From Burkholderiaceae bacterium (lineage in GTDB: Bacteria > Pseudomonadota > Gammaproteobacteria > Burkholderiales > Burkholderiaceae_C), in contig JACKLJ010000001.1 of NCBI GenBank assembly GCA_024235955.1, positions 1,597,501-1,661,500 on the forward strand: a stretch of DNA of 64,000 nucleotides, written 5' to 3'. The notes under the pieces are model-generated. The model made no database searches. It saw only the letters and a list, made by a program, of their open reading frames with translations, and was not told the origin of the DNA. Numbering within the stretch: position 1 is the stretch's first letter; every line of letters begins with the position of its first letter. Of this stretch, positions 51,495 to 59,176 are shown one piece after another. The translations under genes and the position numbers were made by a program.

Positions 51495-51692
51495 GCGTCT
51501 TGGAGGCAGGCCGCGCCCGCCGGTACAGAGATGAAAATTGACATTAACATCAACCAATTAGCCTGACAAGCTGAGACACTGGTTAACTTTGTTGACAAGT
51601 TCTCCGGCCTTGCAAACTCTGTGTCTTTGTTGTCATTCGGCAACGAGGCAGCGCCGCGCGCACGGGCCGTGCGGCACTGCTGGCGGAAACGA

Positions 51693-52829
51693 TCAGGCCT
51701 CCAGCAGGACGCGCAGCATACGCCGCAGCGGCTCGGCCGCGCCCCACAGCAGCTGGTCGCCGATGGTGAAGGCGCCCAGGTATTCCGGGCCCATGGCGAG
51801 TTTGCGGATGCGGCCCACCGGGATCGTCATGGTGCCGGTCACGGCCACGGGCGTCAGATCGGCCAGCGTGGCTTCGCGGTTGTTGGGCACCACCTTCACC
51901 CAGGCGTTGTCGCCGGCGATCATGGCCTCTATGTCGGCCACCGGCACGTCTTTCTTCAGCTTGAAGGTCAGCGCCTGGCTGTGGCAGCGCATGGCGCCCA
52001 CGCGCACGCAGAAACCGTCGACCGGGATGGCGGGCGAGCCGAAGCCTTCGCCCAGGCCCATGATCTTGTTGGTCTCGGCCATGCCCTTCCATTCTTCGCG
52101 GGAGACGCCGTTGCCCAGGTCCTTGTCGATCCAGGGAATCAGCGAGCCGCCCAGCGGCACGCCGAAGTTGGCCGTCTCATCCCCCGATAGGCTGCGCTGT
52201 TTGGCGATCACCTTGCGGTCGATTTCCAGGATGGCGCTCTTGGGGTCGTCCAGCAGCGCCTTGACCTCGGCGTTCAGCGTGCCGTACTGCGTGAGCAGCT
52301 CGCGCATGTGCTGCGCGCCGCCGCCGCTGGCGGCCTGGTAGGTCTGGGTGCTCATCCACTCGACCAGGCCCGCCTTGTACAGCGCGCCCACGCCCATCAG
52401 CATGCAGCTCACGGTGCAGTTGCCGCCGATCCAGTTCACGCCGCCCTTGGCCAGCGCGTTCTTGATGACGGGCATGTTGACCGGGTCGAGCACGATCACC
52501 GCGTCGTCCTTCATGCGCAGGGTGGAGGCGGCGTCGATCCAGTGGCCCTTCCAGCCGGCTGCGCGCAGCTTGGGGAAAACCTCGGTGGTGTAGTCGCCAC
52601 CCTGGCAGGTGATGACGATGTCGCACTTCTTCAGCGCGTCCAGGTCGTGCGCGTCCTTCAGCTGCTTCTCGTTCTTGGCCATGGCGGGCGCCTGGCCGCC
52701 GGCGTTGCTGGTGGAGAAGAAGACGGGCTCGATCAGGTCGAAGTCACGCTCGGCCTGCATGCGCTCCATGAGCACCGAGCCGACCATGCCGCGCCAGCCG
52801 ACGAGGCCTACAACATTACCGATTTTCAT
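51693..52829 (-). CDS. asd: aspartate-semialdehyde dehydrogenase
   Basis: 378 aa, the E. coli-type branch. It starts MKIGNVVGLVGWRGMVGSVL, with the catalytic C138 in GGNCTVSCMLMG and the downstream SGGGAQHMREL. It reduces aspartyl phosphate for lysine, diaminopimelate, threonine and methionine synthesis. The gene lies before fimV, as in many proteobacteria; normally leuB is directly upstream of it, but here about 3.7 kb with three other genes intervenes. The gap to fimV (51495-51692) is AT-rich and should contain the fimV promoter; no clear pair was found. Confidence 0.97.
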   Translation of the reverse strand: MKIGNVVGLVGWRGMVGSVLMERMQAERDFDLIEPVFFSTSNAGGQAPAMAKNEKQLKDAHDLDALKKCDIVITCQGGDYTTEVFPKLRAAGWKGHWIDAASTLRMKDDAVIVLDPVNMPVIKNALAKGGVNWIGGNCTVSCMLMGVGALYKAGLVEWMSTQTYQAASGGGAQHMRELLTQYGTLNAEVKALLDDPKSAILEIDRKVIAKQRSLSGDETANFGVPLGGSLIPWIDKDLGNGVSREEWKGMAETNKIMGLGEGFGSPAIPVDGFCVRVGAMRCHSQALTFKLKKDVPVADIEAMIAGDNAWVKVVPNNREATLADLTPVAVTGTMTIPVGRIRKLAMGPEYLGAFTIGDQLLWGAAEPLRRMLRVLLEA

Positions 52830-52912
52830 TTTGCTTCGCGCCTTTCAAACAAGAGAAACTTGTCCGACCCGCCCGGCTCGTCTGGCTCCGGGAAGGCGCG
52901 CACGACGAACCG

Positions 52913-52932
52913 GGGCTGGGTCAGCCCTTTTT
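52913..52932 (+). terminator. short intrinsic-terminator-like hairpin (plus strand)
   Basis: GGGCTG-GGT-CAGCCC followed by TTTTT (52928-52932). It points along the plus strand, where no gene ends, so it may stop antisense transcription entering asd. Confidence 0.45.
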
Positions 52933-53022
52933 GGTGGTCGTGGTAATGGGGGATGCGGCGAACGCGGCCACGGCGCGCAAGGCGGCCTGGCGGGTGGGAT
53001 CCTGGTGGAATCGCGCGTTCAT
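52921..53022 (-). CDS. possible 33-residue small protein upstream of asd
   Basis: An open frame of 34 codons starts at an ATG at 53022 (MNARFHQDPTRQAALRAVAA...) and ends SPITTTTKKG. It has no obvious ribosome site and no recognised family. It is basic and partly amphipathic. Its 3' end overlaps the plus-strand hairpin. Listed because it is the best small frame in the 401-bp gap between asd and the HAD gene; it could equally be non-coding. Confidence 0.25.
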   Translation of the reverse strand: MNARFHQDPTRQAALRAVAAFAASPITTTTKKG

Positions 53023-53166
53023 CGTGCGCAAATTGTAGCGTGGAAGCCCGCTGCGGCGGTGCGGCCGGGCCTGTTGGCCTGTGCAAAAACGCCGGTGGTG
53101 CGGCTATTTGGCGACGCCGGGCCAGGGCGCTTTCGCGGGCGGCGTGCGGACAGACAGGCGGTTTTT

Positions 53167-53232
53167 CAAGCCAAATCGGGCTTTTGCCCTTTCGTGGCGG
53201 GCGCAGGCAGCTATGGATTCAGGAGTGATTTC
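53167..53232 (-). repeat. TAGCTGCC-family dispersed repeat, copy 12
   Basis: On the minus strand: head CACTCCTGAATCC, core ATAGCTGCCTGCGCCC (53214-53199), then AGGGCAAAAGCCCGATTTGG. It ends one or two bases from the HAD dehalogenase stop. The head matches copy 13 closely (CACTCCCGAATTC). Confidence 0.9.
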
Positions 53233-53932
53233 AAAGGCCGAGCTGCTCCGCCAGATCGATGAAATCGCGTGCGTGCAGCGTGTTGGAGGGATCGGGCGAG
53301 ACGTCCTTGGGCCGCGCGGCGCCGAACTCGTGCGGGCGCTCGATGTAGGCGGTGAGCAGGCCGCACTGGCGGGCGGCGGCCAGGTCGTCATGGTGGGCGG
53401 CCACCAGCATGACCTCGGCGGGGGCGACGTCGAACACGTCCGCCACGCCCAGGTAGGTGCGCGGGTCGGGCTTGTAGGCGCGGAACACCTCGGCCGAGAG
53501 CACGCAGTCCCAGGGCAGGCCGGCGTGTTTGGCCATGTCGGTCAGCAGGCCGATGTTGCCGTTGGAGAGCGTGCAGATCGTGTGGCGACGCTTCAGCCGC
53601 GTCAGGCCTTCCACTGAATCCGGCCAGGCGTTCAGGCGGTGCCACACGCGGTTGAGGGCGCGGCGCTCGTTCTCGGGCAGCGCGCCGAGGCCGAAGCGGG
53701 GCAGGATGTCGTCCAGGATCATGCGGTGCAGGTCGTCGATGCGGGTCCAGCCCAGCTCGCCCGACATCACCCGCGCCATGGCCGGCTTGTAGCCCTCGCG
53801 CCAGGCCAGGGCAAAGGCGTCGCCGTCCACCTCGGGGAAGAGCTGCGCCACCTCGGCAGCGATGCTGCCGTGCCAGTCGACCACGGTGCCGAACACGTCG
53901 AAGGCCAGGATTCTGGGAGCGATTTCAGCCAT
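53231..53932 (-). CDS. haloacid dehalogenase type II (HAD)
   Basis: 233 aa. It has the L-2-haloacid dehalogenase type II pattern: FDVFGTVVDWHGS (nucleophile D12), TLSNGNIGLL, FRAYKPDPRTYLGVADVF with the motif III Lys, and MLVAAHHDDLAAARQCGL. These enzymes hydrolyse 2-haloalkanoic acids, but many annotated members act on other substrates, so the true substrate is open. It is an accessory gene bounded by repeat copies 12 and 13, between asd and the DAHP synthase gene. Confidence 0.88.
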   Translation of the reverse strand: MAEIAPRILAFDVFGTVVDWHGSIAAEVAQLFPEVDGDAFALAWREGYKPAMARVMSGELGWTRIDDLHRMILDDILPRFGLGALPENERRALNRVWHRLNAWPDSVEGLTRLKRRHTICTLSNGNIGLLTDMAKHAGLPWDCVLSAEVFRAYKPDPRTYLGVADVFDVAPAEVMLVAAHHDDLAAARQCGLLTAYIERPHEFGAARPKDVSPDPSNTLHARDFIDLAEQLGL

Positions 53933-53935
53933 TTG

Positions 53936-53977
53936 AGGTTGTCCAGTCGGCGTAGGCAGCTATGAATTCGGGAGTGG
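53936..53977 (-). repeat. TAGCTGCC-family dispersed repeat, copy 13 (short)
   Basis: On the minus strand: head CACTCCCGAATTC, core ATAGCTGCCTACGCC (one mismatch), then GACTGGACAACC. It spans exactly the gap between the DAHP synthase stop and the HAD start. Confidence 0.8.
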
Positions 53978-55399
53978 TCAGCGGCGCTGGGCGTTCAGCA
54001 GCTCGGCCACCAGAAAGGCCAGTTCCAGGCTTTGCGAGCCGTTCAGGCGCGGGTCGCAGGCGCTGGTGTAGCGCTCGGCCAGGCGCTCGTCGGTGAGGTT
54101 CTGGCCGCCGCCGCGGCATTCGGTCACGTCCTGGCCGGTCAGCTCGATGTGCAGGCCGCCGGCCACGGTGCCGGCCGCGGCGTGCACGGCGAAGAACTCG
54201 CGTACTTCCTGCACGATGTTGTTGAAGTCGCGCGTCTTGATGCCCTGGCCGCTGGGGACGGTGTTGCCGTGCATCGGGTCGCAGGCCCAGACCACGGGCA
54301 GGCCGGCATCGCGCGCGGCGGCCACCAGCGGCGGGAGCTTCTGCGCCAGCTGGCCTGCGCCCATGCGGGTGATGAGCACCAGCCGCCCCGGCTCGCGCGC
54401 CGGGTCCAGCGCCTGGGCCAGGGCCAGCACGTCGGCCGGCGTGGCGTTGGGGCCGATCTTCACGCCTACCGGGTTGGCGATGCCGCGCAGGTACTCGATG
54501 TGCGCGCCATCCAGCTGGCGGGTGCGCTCGCCCAGCCACAGCATGTGGGCCGAGGCGCCGTACCAGGGCGCGGCGACGCAGGCGGGCACGGCTTCCATGC
54601 GGCGCGTGAGCGCTTCTTCGTAGTGCAGGTGCAGGGCTTCGTGCGAGGTGTAGAAATCCACCTCGCGCAGCTGCGCCATGGCGTCGGAGGTGAAGCCGCA
54701 GGCGGCCATGAAATCCAGCGCCTGGCTGATGCGGCCGGCCAGCTCTTCGTAGCGCTTGCCCTGAGGGCTGGCGCGCACGAAGTCGGTGGTCCAGCGGTGC
54801 AGCTGGTGCAGATCGGCAAAGCCGCCGTGGGCCAGGGCGCGCAGCAGGTTCAACGTGGCCGCGCTGGCCGAATAGGCGCGCAGCAGGCGCTGCGGATCGG
54901 GCGCGCGCTCGGCGGGCGTGAAGCCGGCGCCGTTGACGATGTCGCCGCGGTACGAGGGCAGGGTGACGCCGCCCTGCGTCTCGGTGTCGGCCGAGCGCGG
55001 CTTGGCATATTGCCCGGCGATGCGGCCGAGCTTGACCACCGGCCGCGCGGCGGCGTAGGTGAGCACCAGCGCCATCTGCAGCATGACCTTGAAGGTTTCG
55101 CGCGCGGCGTCGCCGTCCAGCGCGTCAAAGCTCTCGGCGCAGTCGCCGCCCTGCAGCAGGAAGGCGCGGCCGGCCGCGACCTCGGCCAGCTGGCGGCGCA
55201 GCGCCAGCACCTCGCCGCCGAAGATCAGCGGCGGAAACTGGCGCAGCTGCGCGCAGGCCGATTGCAGCGCCGCCGCGTCGGCGTAGGCCGGCAACTGGCG
55301 CGCCGGGTGGCTGTGCCAGGAGGCGGGGTGCCAGGCGCTGGCGGCATCAGCGGTGTTCACGGGGGCGTTGGCAGACAGATCGACGGACTCGCGCAGCAT
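53978..55399 (-). CDS. aroG: 3-deoxy-7-phosphoheptulonate synthase, class II
   Basis: 473 aa from the ATG at 55399; the in-frame extension upstream is unconserved. Class II (plant/Mycobacterium-type) DAHP synthase motifs are LLQGGDCAESFDAL, GRIAGQYAKPRS, FYTSHEALHLHYEEAL, GVKIGPNATPADVL, VWACDPMHGNT and GGLHIELTGQDVTECRGG. It joins PEP and erythrose 4-phosphate at the entry of the shikimate pathway. Members of this class can be general or pathway-specific; no secondary-metabolite genes are nearby. Flanked by repeat copies 13 and 14. Confidence 0.95.
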   Translation of the reverse strand: MLRESVDLSANAPVNTADAASAWHPASWHSHPARQLPAYADAAALQSACAQLRQFPPLIFGGEVLALRRQLAEVAAGRAFLLQGGDCAESFDALDGDAARETFKVMLQMALVLTYAAARPVVKLGRIAGQYAKPRSADTETQGGVTLPSYRGDIVNGAGFTPAERAPDPQRLLRAYSASAATLNLLRALAHGGFADLHQLHRWTTDFVRASPQGKRYEELAGRISQALDFMAACGFTSDAMAQLREVDFYTSHEALHLHYEEALTRRMEAVPACVAAPWYGASAHMLWLGERTRQLDGAHIEYLRGIANPVGVKIGPNATPADVLALAQALDPAREPGRLVLITRMGAGQLAQKLPPLVAAARDAGLPVVWACDPMHGNTVPSGQGIKTRDFNNIVQEVREFFAVHAAAGTVAGGLHIELTGQDVTECRGGGQNLTDERLAERYTSACDPRLNGSQSLELAFLVAELLNAQRR

Positions 55400-55520
55400 G
55401 GGGCGATGATCGCACAGGCCTGTCTCGGCCGCGTGTCGCCGGCGGGCGCACGGTGCGGGCGGGTGGCGGGCGCGCGTGCGATGCCCTGAGCGACGCTGCA
55501 GGGGCAATCCACCGCAACAA

Positions 55521-55577
55521 AATTCATAGCTGCCTGCGCCCGTCGTGCCTGGGCTGCAGCCCTATTTGGCACTGAAA
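55521..55577 (+). repeat. TAGCTGCC-family dispersed repeat, copy 14
   Basis: Head AAAATTCA, core TAGCTGCCTGCGCCC (55527-55541), then GTCGTGCCTGGGCTGCAGCC and CTATTTGG. CTGCGCCC pairs with GGGC-T-GCAG, an 8-bp stem with one bulge. Confidence 0.9.
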
Positions 55578-55586
55578 ACTGATGTC

Positions 55587-56507
55587 TCAGCCGTTGCCGG
55601 TTTCCAGCGCCTTCCGCGCCGGCCCGAGGGCGCGCGCGGCCTGCCCGTAGCCGCCCCACGGTTGGTTGCCGATGGGCAGGCGATAGGTCACTTTGGCTAG
55701 CGTCCAGTGCGCGCCGCCGGTCACCGCATCCAGCTCGTCCCAGCCGATCGGCACCGACACACCCAGCCCCGGCCGCGCGCGCACCGACCAGGCCGCCACC
55801 GTGGTGGCGCCGCGGCCGTTGCGCAGGTAGTCCGGGTAGATGCGGCCGACGCGGTTCCTGGGCCCGCTGACGGCGGTGAAGCGCTCGGGCATGGCGGCGG
55901 CCAGGCGCTCGGTCAGGCGCCGGGCGAGGTCGCGCACGACGTCCCAGCCATACAACCGCTTGATGGGCACGACCACGTGCAGGCCCTTGCCGCCGCTGGT
56001 CTTGAGGAAGGGCACCAGGCCCAGGCTGGCGAGCAGGGCGCGCGCCTGCCGCGCTGCCTCCTGCACCTGGGGCCAGGTCACGCTCTCGCCAGGGTCGAGG
56101 TCGAGCACCAGGCGGTCGGGCCGCTCGATGCGGTCGGCGGTGGCGTTCCAGGTGTGCAGCTCGATGGTGTTCATCTGCACCAGGGCGAGCAGCGCTGCTT
56201 CGGAATCGACGGTCAGCAGTGGGGGGTGACCGGGGTCGAGCTTCTCGTCCAGCAGTGTCACGCCCGGCAGCGCGCGGCCTTCCAGGTGCTTCTGGAAGAA
56301 GGTCTCGCCGCCCACGCCATCGGGCGCGCGCAGCAGCGCCACTGGGCGGCCGGCCAGGTGCGGCAGGATCAGCGGCGCGGCGGCGGCGTAGTAGCGCGCC
56401 AGATCGGCCTTGGTGCAGCCGCTGGCGCGGTCGATCACGCGCTCCGGGTGCGTGAGCGGCGGCGGGGCCGCGGCCTTTTCAGGTGGTTGGTTTGCTCCTG
56501 ACTTCAT
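55587..56507 (-). CDS. stand-alone LigD polymerase (primase-polymerase) domain protein
   Basis: 306 aa from the ATG at 56507. The whole protein is the POL domain of bacterial NHEJ ligase LigD: LTHPERVIDRASGCTKADLA, the metal-binding D136 and D138 in LVLDLDPG, SGGKGLHVVVPIKRL, IYPDYLRNGRGATTVAAWS and the end GGYGQAARALGPARK. All catalytic residues are present. No ligase or phosphoesterase domain is attached, and no ku or ligD gene is in the window. It may add nucleotides in end-joining with a ligase encoded elsewhere. It is bracketed by repeat copies 14 and 15, the latter supplying the start codon. Confidence 0.92.
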   Translation of the reverse strand: MKSGANQPPEKAAAPPPLTHPERVIDRASGCTKADLARYYAAAAPLILPHLAGRPVALLRAPDGVGGETFFQKHLEGRALPGVTLLDEKLDPGHPPLLTVDSEAALLALVQMNTIELHTWNATADRIERPDRLVLDLDPGESVTWPQVQEAARQARALLASLGLVPFLKTSGGKGLHVVVPIKRLYGWDVVRDLARRLTERLAAAMPERFTAVSGPRNRVGRIYPDYLRNGRGATTVAAWSVRARPGLGVSVPIGWDELDAVTGGAHWTLAKVTYRLPIGNQPWGGYGQAARALGPARKALETGNG

Positions 56508-56556
56508 AGCTGCCTGCACCTGCTGCACCTGGGCTGGAGCACGATTTGGCTAGGAA
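56490..56556 (+). repeat. TAGCTGCC-family dispersed repeat, copy 15
   Basis: Head GCTCCTGACTTCA, core TAGCTGCCTGCACC (56507-56520), then TGGGCTGGAGCACGATTTGG. Its CAT (56505-56507) is the start codon of the polymerase-domain gene on the minus strand. Confidence 0.88.
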
Positions 56557-56593
56557 GTCATGGGTTGCGCCCCCGCGCGGGGGCGCGGCGCCT

Positions 56594-57664
56594 TCAGCCC
56601 AGCGCCTTGACCACGGCGGCGCCCATATCGCTGGTGCCGACCCTGGTCGTGCCTTCGCTCCAGATGTCGGGCGTGCGCAGGCCCTGGGCCAGTACCTTCT
56701 TCACGGCGGCTTCGATGCGGTCGGCCGCCTCGGCCTGGTTCAGGCTGAAGCGCAGCATCATCGCGGCGCTCAGGATGGTGGCCAGCGGGTTGGCGACGCC
56801 CTTGCCGGCAATGTCGGGCGCGCTGCCGTGGCTGGGCTCGTACAGACCCTGCTTTTTGTCGTTCAGGCTGGCCGAGGGCAGCATGCCGATGGAGCCGGTG
56901 AGCATGGAGGCTTCATCGCTCAGGATGTCGCCGAACATGTTGCCGGTGACGATGACGTCGAAGCGCTTGGGCTCCTTGACCAGCTGCATGGCCGCGTTGT
57001 CCACGTACATGTGGTCGAGCTGCACGTCGGTGTAATCCTTGTGCACCTCGGTCACCACGTCCTTCCAGAGCTGGAAGGTTTCCAGCACGTTGGCCTTGTC
57101 GACGCTGGTCACGCGCTTGTCGCGCTGGCGCGCGGCCTCGAAGGCGACGCGGGCGATGCGCTCGATTTCCGGGCGGGTGTAGCGCATGGTGTCGAAGGCT
57201 TCCTCGGCGCCGGGGAAGTGGCCGTCGGGCGCGATGCGGCGGCCGCGCGGCTGACCAAAGTAGATGTCGCCCGTGAGCTCGCGGATGATCAGGATGTCCA
57301 GCCCGGCCACCAGTTCCGGCTTCAGGCTGGAGGCGTGGGTGAGCTGCTCGTAGCAGATGGCCGGGCGGAAGTTGGCGAACAGGCCCAGCGCCTTGCGCAG
57401 GCCCAGGATGGCCTGCTCGGGCCGGAACTGGCGCTCCAGCTTGTCGTACTTCCAGTCGCCAACGGCGCCGAACAGGATGGCGTCGGCTTCCTTGGCGAGC
57501 TTCAGCGTGGCTTCGGGCAGCGGGTGGCCATGGCGGTCGTAGGCGGTGCCGCCCACGTCGGCGTGCTCCAGCTCGAACTTCAGGCCCAGCGCCTGCAGCA
57601 CCTTGACGGCCTCGGCCACGATTTCGGTGCCGATGCCGTCACCGGGGAGAACTGCGATTTTCAT
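56594..57664 (-). CDS. leuB: 3-isopropylmalate dehydrogenase
   Basis: 356 aa. It starts MKIAVLPGDGIGTEIVAEAV, with GPRGR-type FGQPRGRRIAPDGH, NVLETFQLWKDVV and the terminal YEPSHGSAPDIAGKGVANPL. It oxidatively decarboxylates 3-isopropylmalate with NAD in leucine synthesis. It closes the leu group leuC-lipoprotein-leuD-trmO-leuB. Downstream, repeat copy 15 and the polymerase gene separate it from asd. Confidence 0.97.
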   Translation of the reverse strand: MKIAVLPGDGIGTEIVAEAVKVLQALGLKFELEHADVGGTAYDRHGHPLPEATLKLAKEADAILFGAVGDWKYDKLERQFRPEQAILGLRKALGLFANFRPAICYEQLTHASSLKPELVAGLDILIIRELTGDIYFGQPRGRRIAPDGHFPGAEEAFDTMRYTRPEIERIARVAFEAARQRDKRVTSVDKANVLETFQLWKDVVTEVHKDYTDVQLDHMYVDNAAMQLVKEPKRFDVIVTGNMFGDILSDEASMLTGSIGMLPSASLNDKKQGLYEPSHGSAPDIAGKGVANPLATILSAAMMLRFSLNQAEAADRIEAAVKKVLAQGLRTPDIWSEGTTRVGTSDMGAAVVKALG

Positions 57665-57729
57665 GGGGTCTTGCTTTCAGGGATGTCAAAAGAGAGGGCG
57701 GTGAGCGCGGATGTGCTGGCCGCCGGGCA

Positions 57730-58200
57730 TTACGGCGTGCCGGACCAGTAATTCGCCATCAGTTCCGTGGCCCACGCGGGCTGCATGGTGGCCTGCCGGG
57801 GCAGGAATTCCTGCAGCACCGGCTTGATGTCGATCACGGGCGTGCCGTCGATGGCGTCCAGCTCCGCCACCCGCAGCGTGGTGCCCTCGACCGCCAGCAC
57901 GCGGCAGATGGTGCTGCCGATCCGGTTGGGCCGGTTCTTGCCGCGCTGGGCGAAGATGCCGACGCTGGGCCAGGCCACGTTGTTGCGCGGGTGCCTGGCG
58001 CCGGTGACGATCTTGCTGGCAGGCACCTGGTCGAAGACGAACAGGACTTCCACATGCGAGAAGGCATCCAGCCCGGTCAGCGCTTCGGCGGTCAAGCCGT
58101 TGGCGAGCGTGATCTCGGCCGTCTGGCCGCCCCAGTGGTCGTCCTCTGGCGCGGCGCGCGCGGTGTGCACGAACCCGACGGGCTCGACGCAGAAGCTCAT
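57730..58200 (-). CDS. trmO: tRNA (N6-threonylcarbamoyladenosine37-N6)-methyltransferase TrmO
   Basis: 156 aa. The TsaA/UPF0066 fold is clear: PVGFVHTARAAPEDDHWGG, DAFSHVEVLFVFDQVP, ARHPRNNVAWPSVGIFAQRG, KNRPNRIGSTICRVLAVEG and DAIDGTPVIDIKPVL. TrmO methylates t6A37 in some tRNAs with SAM. It is wedged between leuD and leuB with short gaps (19 and 65 bases), so it is probably transcribed with the leu genes although it has no known part in leucine synthesis. Confidence 0.93.
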   Translation of the reverse strand: MSFCVEPVGFVHTARAAPEDDHWGGQTAEITLANGLTAEALTGLDAFSHVEVLFVFDQVPASKIVTGARHPRNNVAWPSVGIFAQRGKNRPNRIGSTICRVLAVEGTTLRVAELDAIDGTPVIDIKPVLQEFLPRQATMQPAWATELMANYWSGTP

Positions 58201-58219
58201 GGCTGGACCGCGGCGCGCG

Positions 58220-58864
58220 TCAGACCGTGTGGGCCAGCCACGGCTTGGTGGCCAGCCGGTTGGCTTCGTAGGCCTGGATCTTGTCCTTGTGGCGCAGCGT
58301 GAGCCCGATGTCGTCCAGGCCGTTCAGCAGGCAGTACTTGCGGAAGGGCTGCACGTCGAAGGGCAGGGTGCTGCCGTCGGGCTTGACGACCACCTGGCGC
58401 TCCAGGTCGACGGTGAGCTGGTAGCCGGGGAAGGCTGCCACTTCGTCGAACAGCCTGGCGACCGCGCTTTCAGGCAGCACGATGGGCAGCAGGCCGTTCT
58501 TGAAGCAGTTGTTGAAGAAGATGTCGGCGAAGCTGGGTGCCAGGATGGCGCGGAAGCCGAACTGCTGCAGCGCCCAGGGCGCGTGCTCGCGGCTGGAGCC
58601 GCAGCCGAAGTTCTTGCGCGCCAGCAGGATCGAGGCGCCCTGGTAGCGCGGCTGGTTGAGCACGAAGTCCGGGTTGGGCTTGCGGCTGGCCGGGTCCATG
58701 CCCGGCTCGCCGTGGTCGAGGTAGCGCCACTCGTCGAACAGGTTGGGACCGAAGCCGGTCTTGCGGATCGACTTGAGGAACTGCTTGGGGATGATGGCGT
58801 CGGTGTCGACGTTCTCGCGGTCCATGGGGGCGACGAGGCCCTGGTGTACGGTGAATTTGTCCAT
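58220..58864 (-). CDS. leuD: 3-isopropylmalate dehydratase small subunit
   Basis: 214 aa from the ATG at 58864. It has FTVHQGLVAPMDRENVDTDA, IIPKQFLKSIRKTGFG, NFGCGSSREHAPWALQQFGF and ADIFFNNCFKNGLLPI. Together with LeuC it isomerises 2- to 3-isopropylmalate. The open frame upstream to 59005 covers the lipoprotein gene in another frame and is not coding. It is separated from leuC by the small lipoprotein gene. Confidence 0.97.
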   Translation of the reverse strand: MDKFTVHQGLVAPMDRENVDTDAIIPKQFLKSIRKTGFGPNLFDEWRYLDHGEPGMDPASRKPNPDFVLNQPRYQGASILLARKNFGCGSSREHAPWALQQFGFRAILAPSFADIFFNNCFKNGLLPIVLPESAVARLFDEVAAFPGYQLTVDLERQVVVKPDGSTLPFDVQPFRKYCLLNGLDDIGLTLRHKDKIQAYEANRLATKPWLAHTV

Positions 58865-58925
58865 AGTGCTTTCCAATCCGCCGTCCCCACGCCCCGGGCA
58901 CTGGCCCGGGGTCCGCGAAGGCGGC

Positions 58926-59117
58926 TTATTTGCCGACGCTCTTGACCTTGTCGCCGGCGGTGTTGAGGCCGTCACCGGCCTTGTCGAGACCGGTGCCGAC
59001 CGCATGGGTCACGGTGCTGCCGACTTCCTTGGCGTCCTGCTTGGCGGCATTCCAGGTGTTGCAGCCGGCCAGGGCGGCTGCGGCGGCGACGAGCAACAGG
59101 GGGGCGATGCGATGCAT
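58926..59117 (-). CDS. entericidin A/B-type small lipoprotein
   Basis: 63 aa from the ATG at 59117, with an AAGGAG site 7 bases upstream. Signal peptide MHRIAPLLLVAAAAALAGC ends in a lipobox LAGC (Cys19); the mature part NTWNAAKQDAKEVGSTVTH is a short amphipathic, Gly/Asp/Lys-rich chain, as in entericidins. These are small envelope lipoproteins; EcnB is bacteriolytic and EcnA its antidote, but single copies such as this have no proven role. It lies inside the leuC-leuD gap. Confidence 0.85.
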   Translation of the reverse strand: MHRIAPLLLVAAAAALAGCNTWNAAKQDAKEVGSTVTHAVGTGLDKAGDGLNTAGDKVKSVGK

Positions 59118-59176
59118 GGTCAAGCTCCTTCTTGAAAGAAACCGCCAGCGTAGCAAATCCACCTGTCGTACGTCCG

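Noticed and set aside
48690..51566. 958-codon plus-strand frame opposite fimV
   Set aside because: Gly/Arg-rich mirror of the Ala/Pro-rich FimV linkers with no independent signal.
55400..55507. N-terminal extension of the class II DAHP synthase
   Set aside because: The extra 36 residues are Arg/His/Pro-rich, lack a start with a ribosome site and are unlike the family; the ATG at 55399 gives the expected length.
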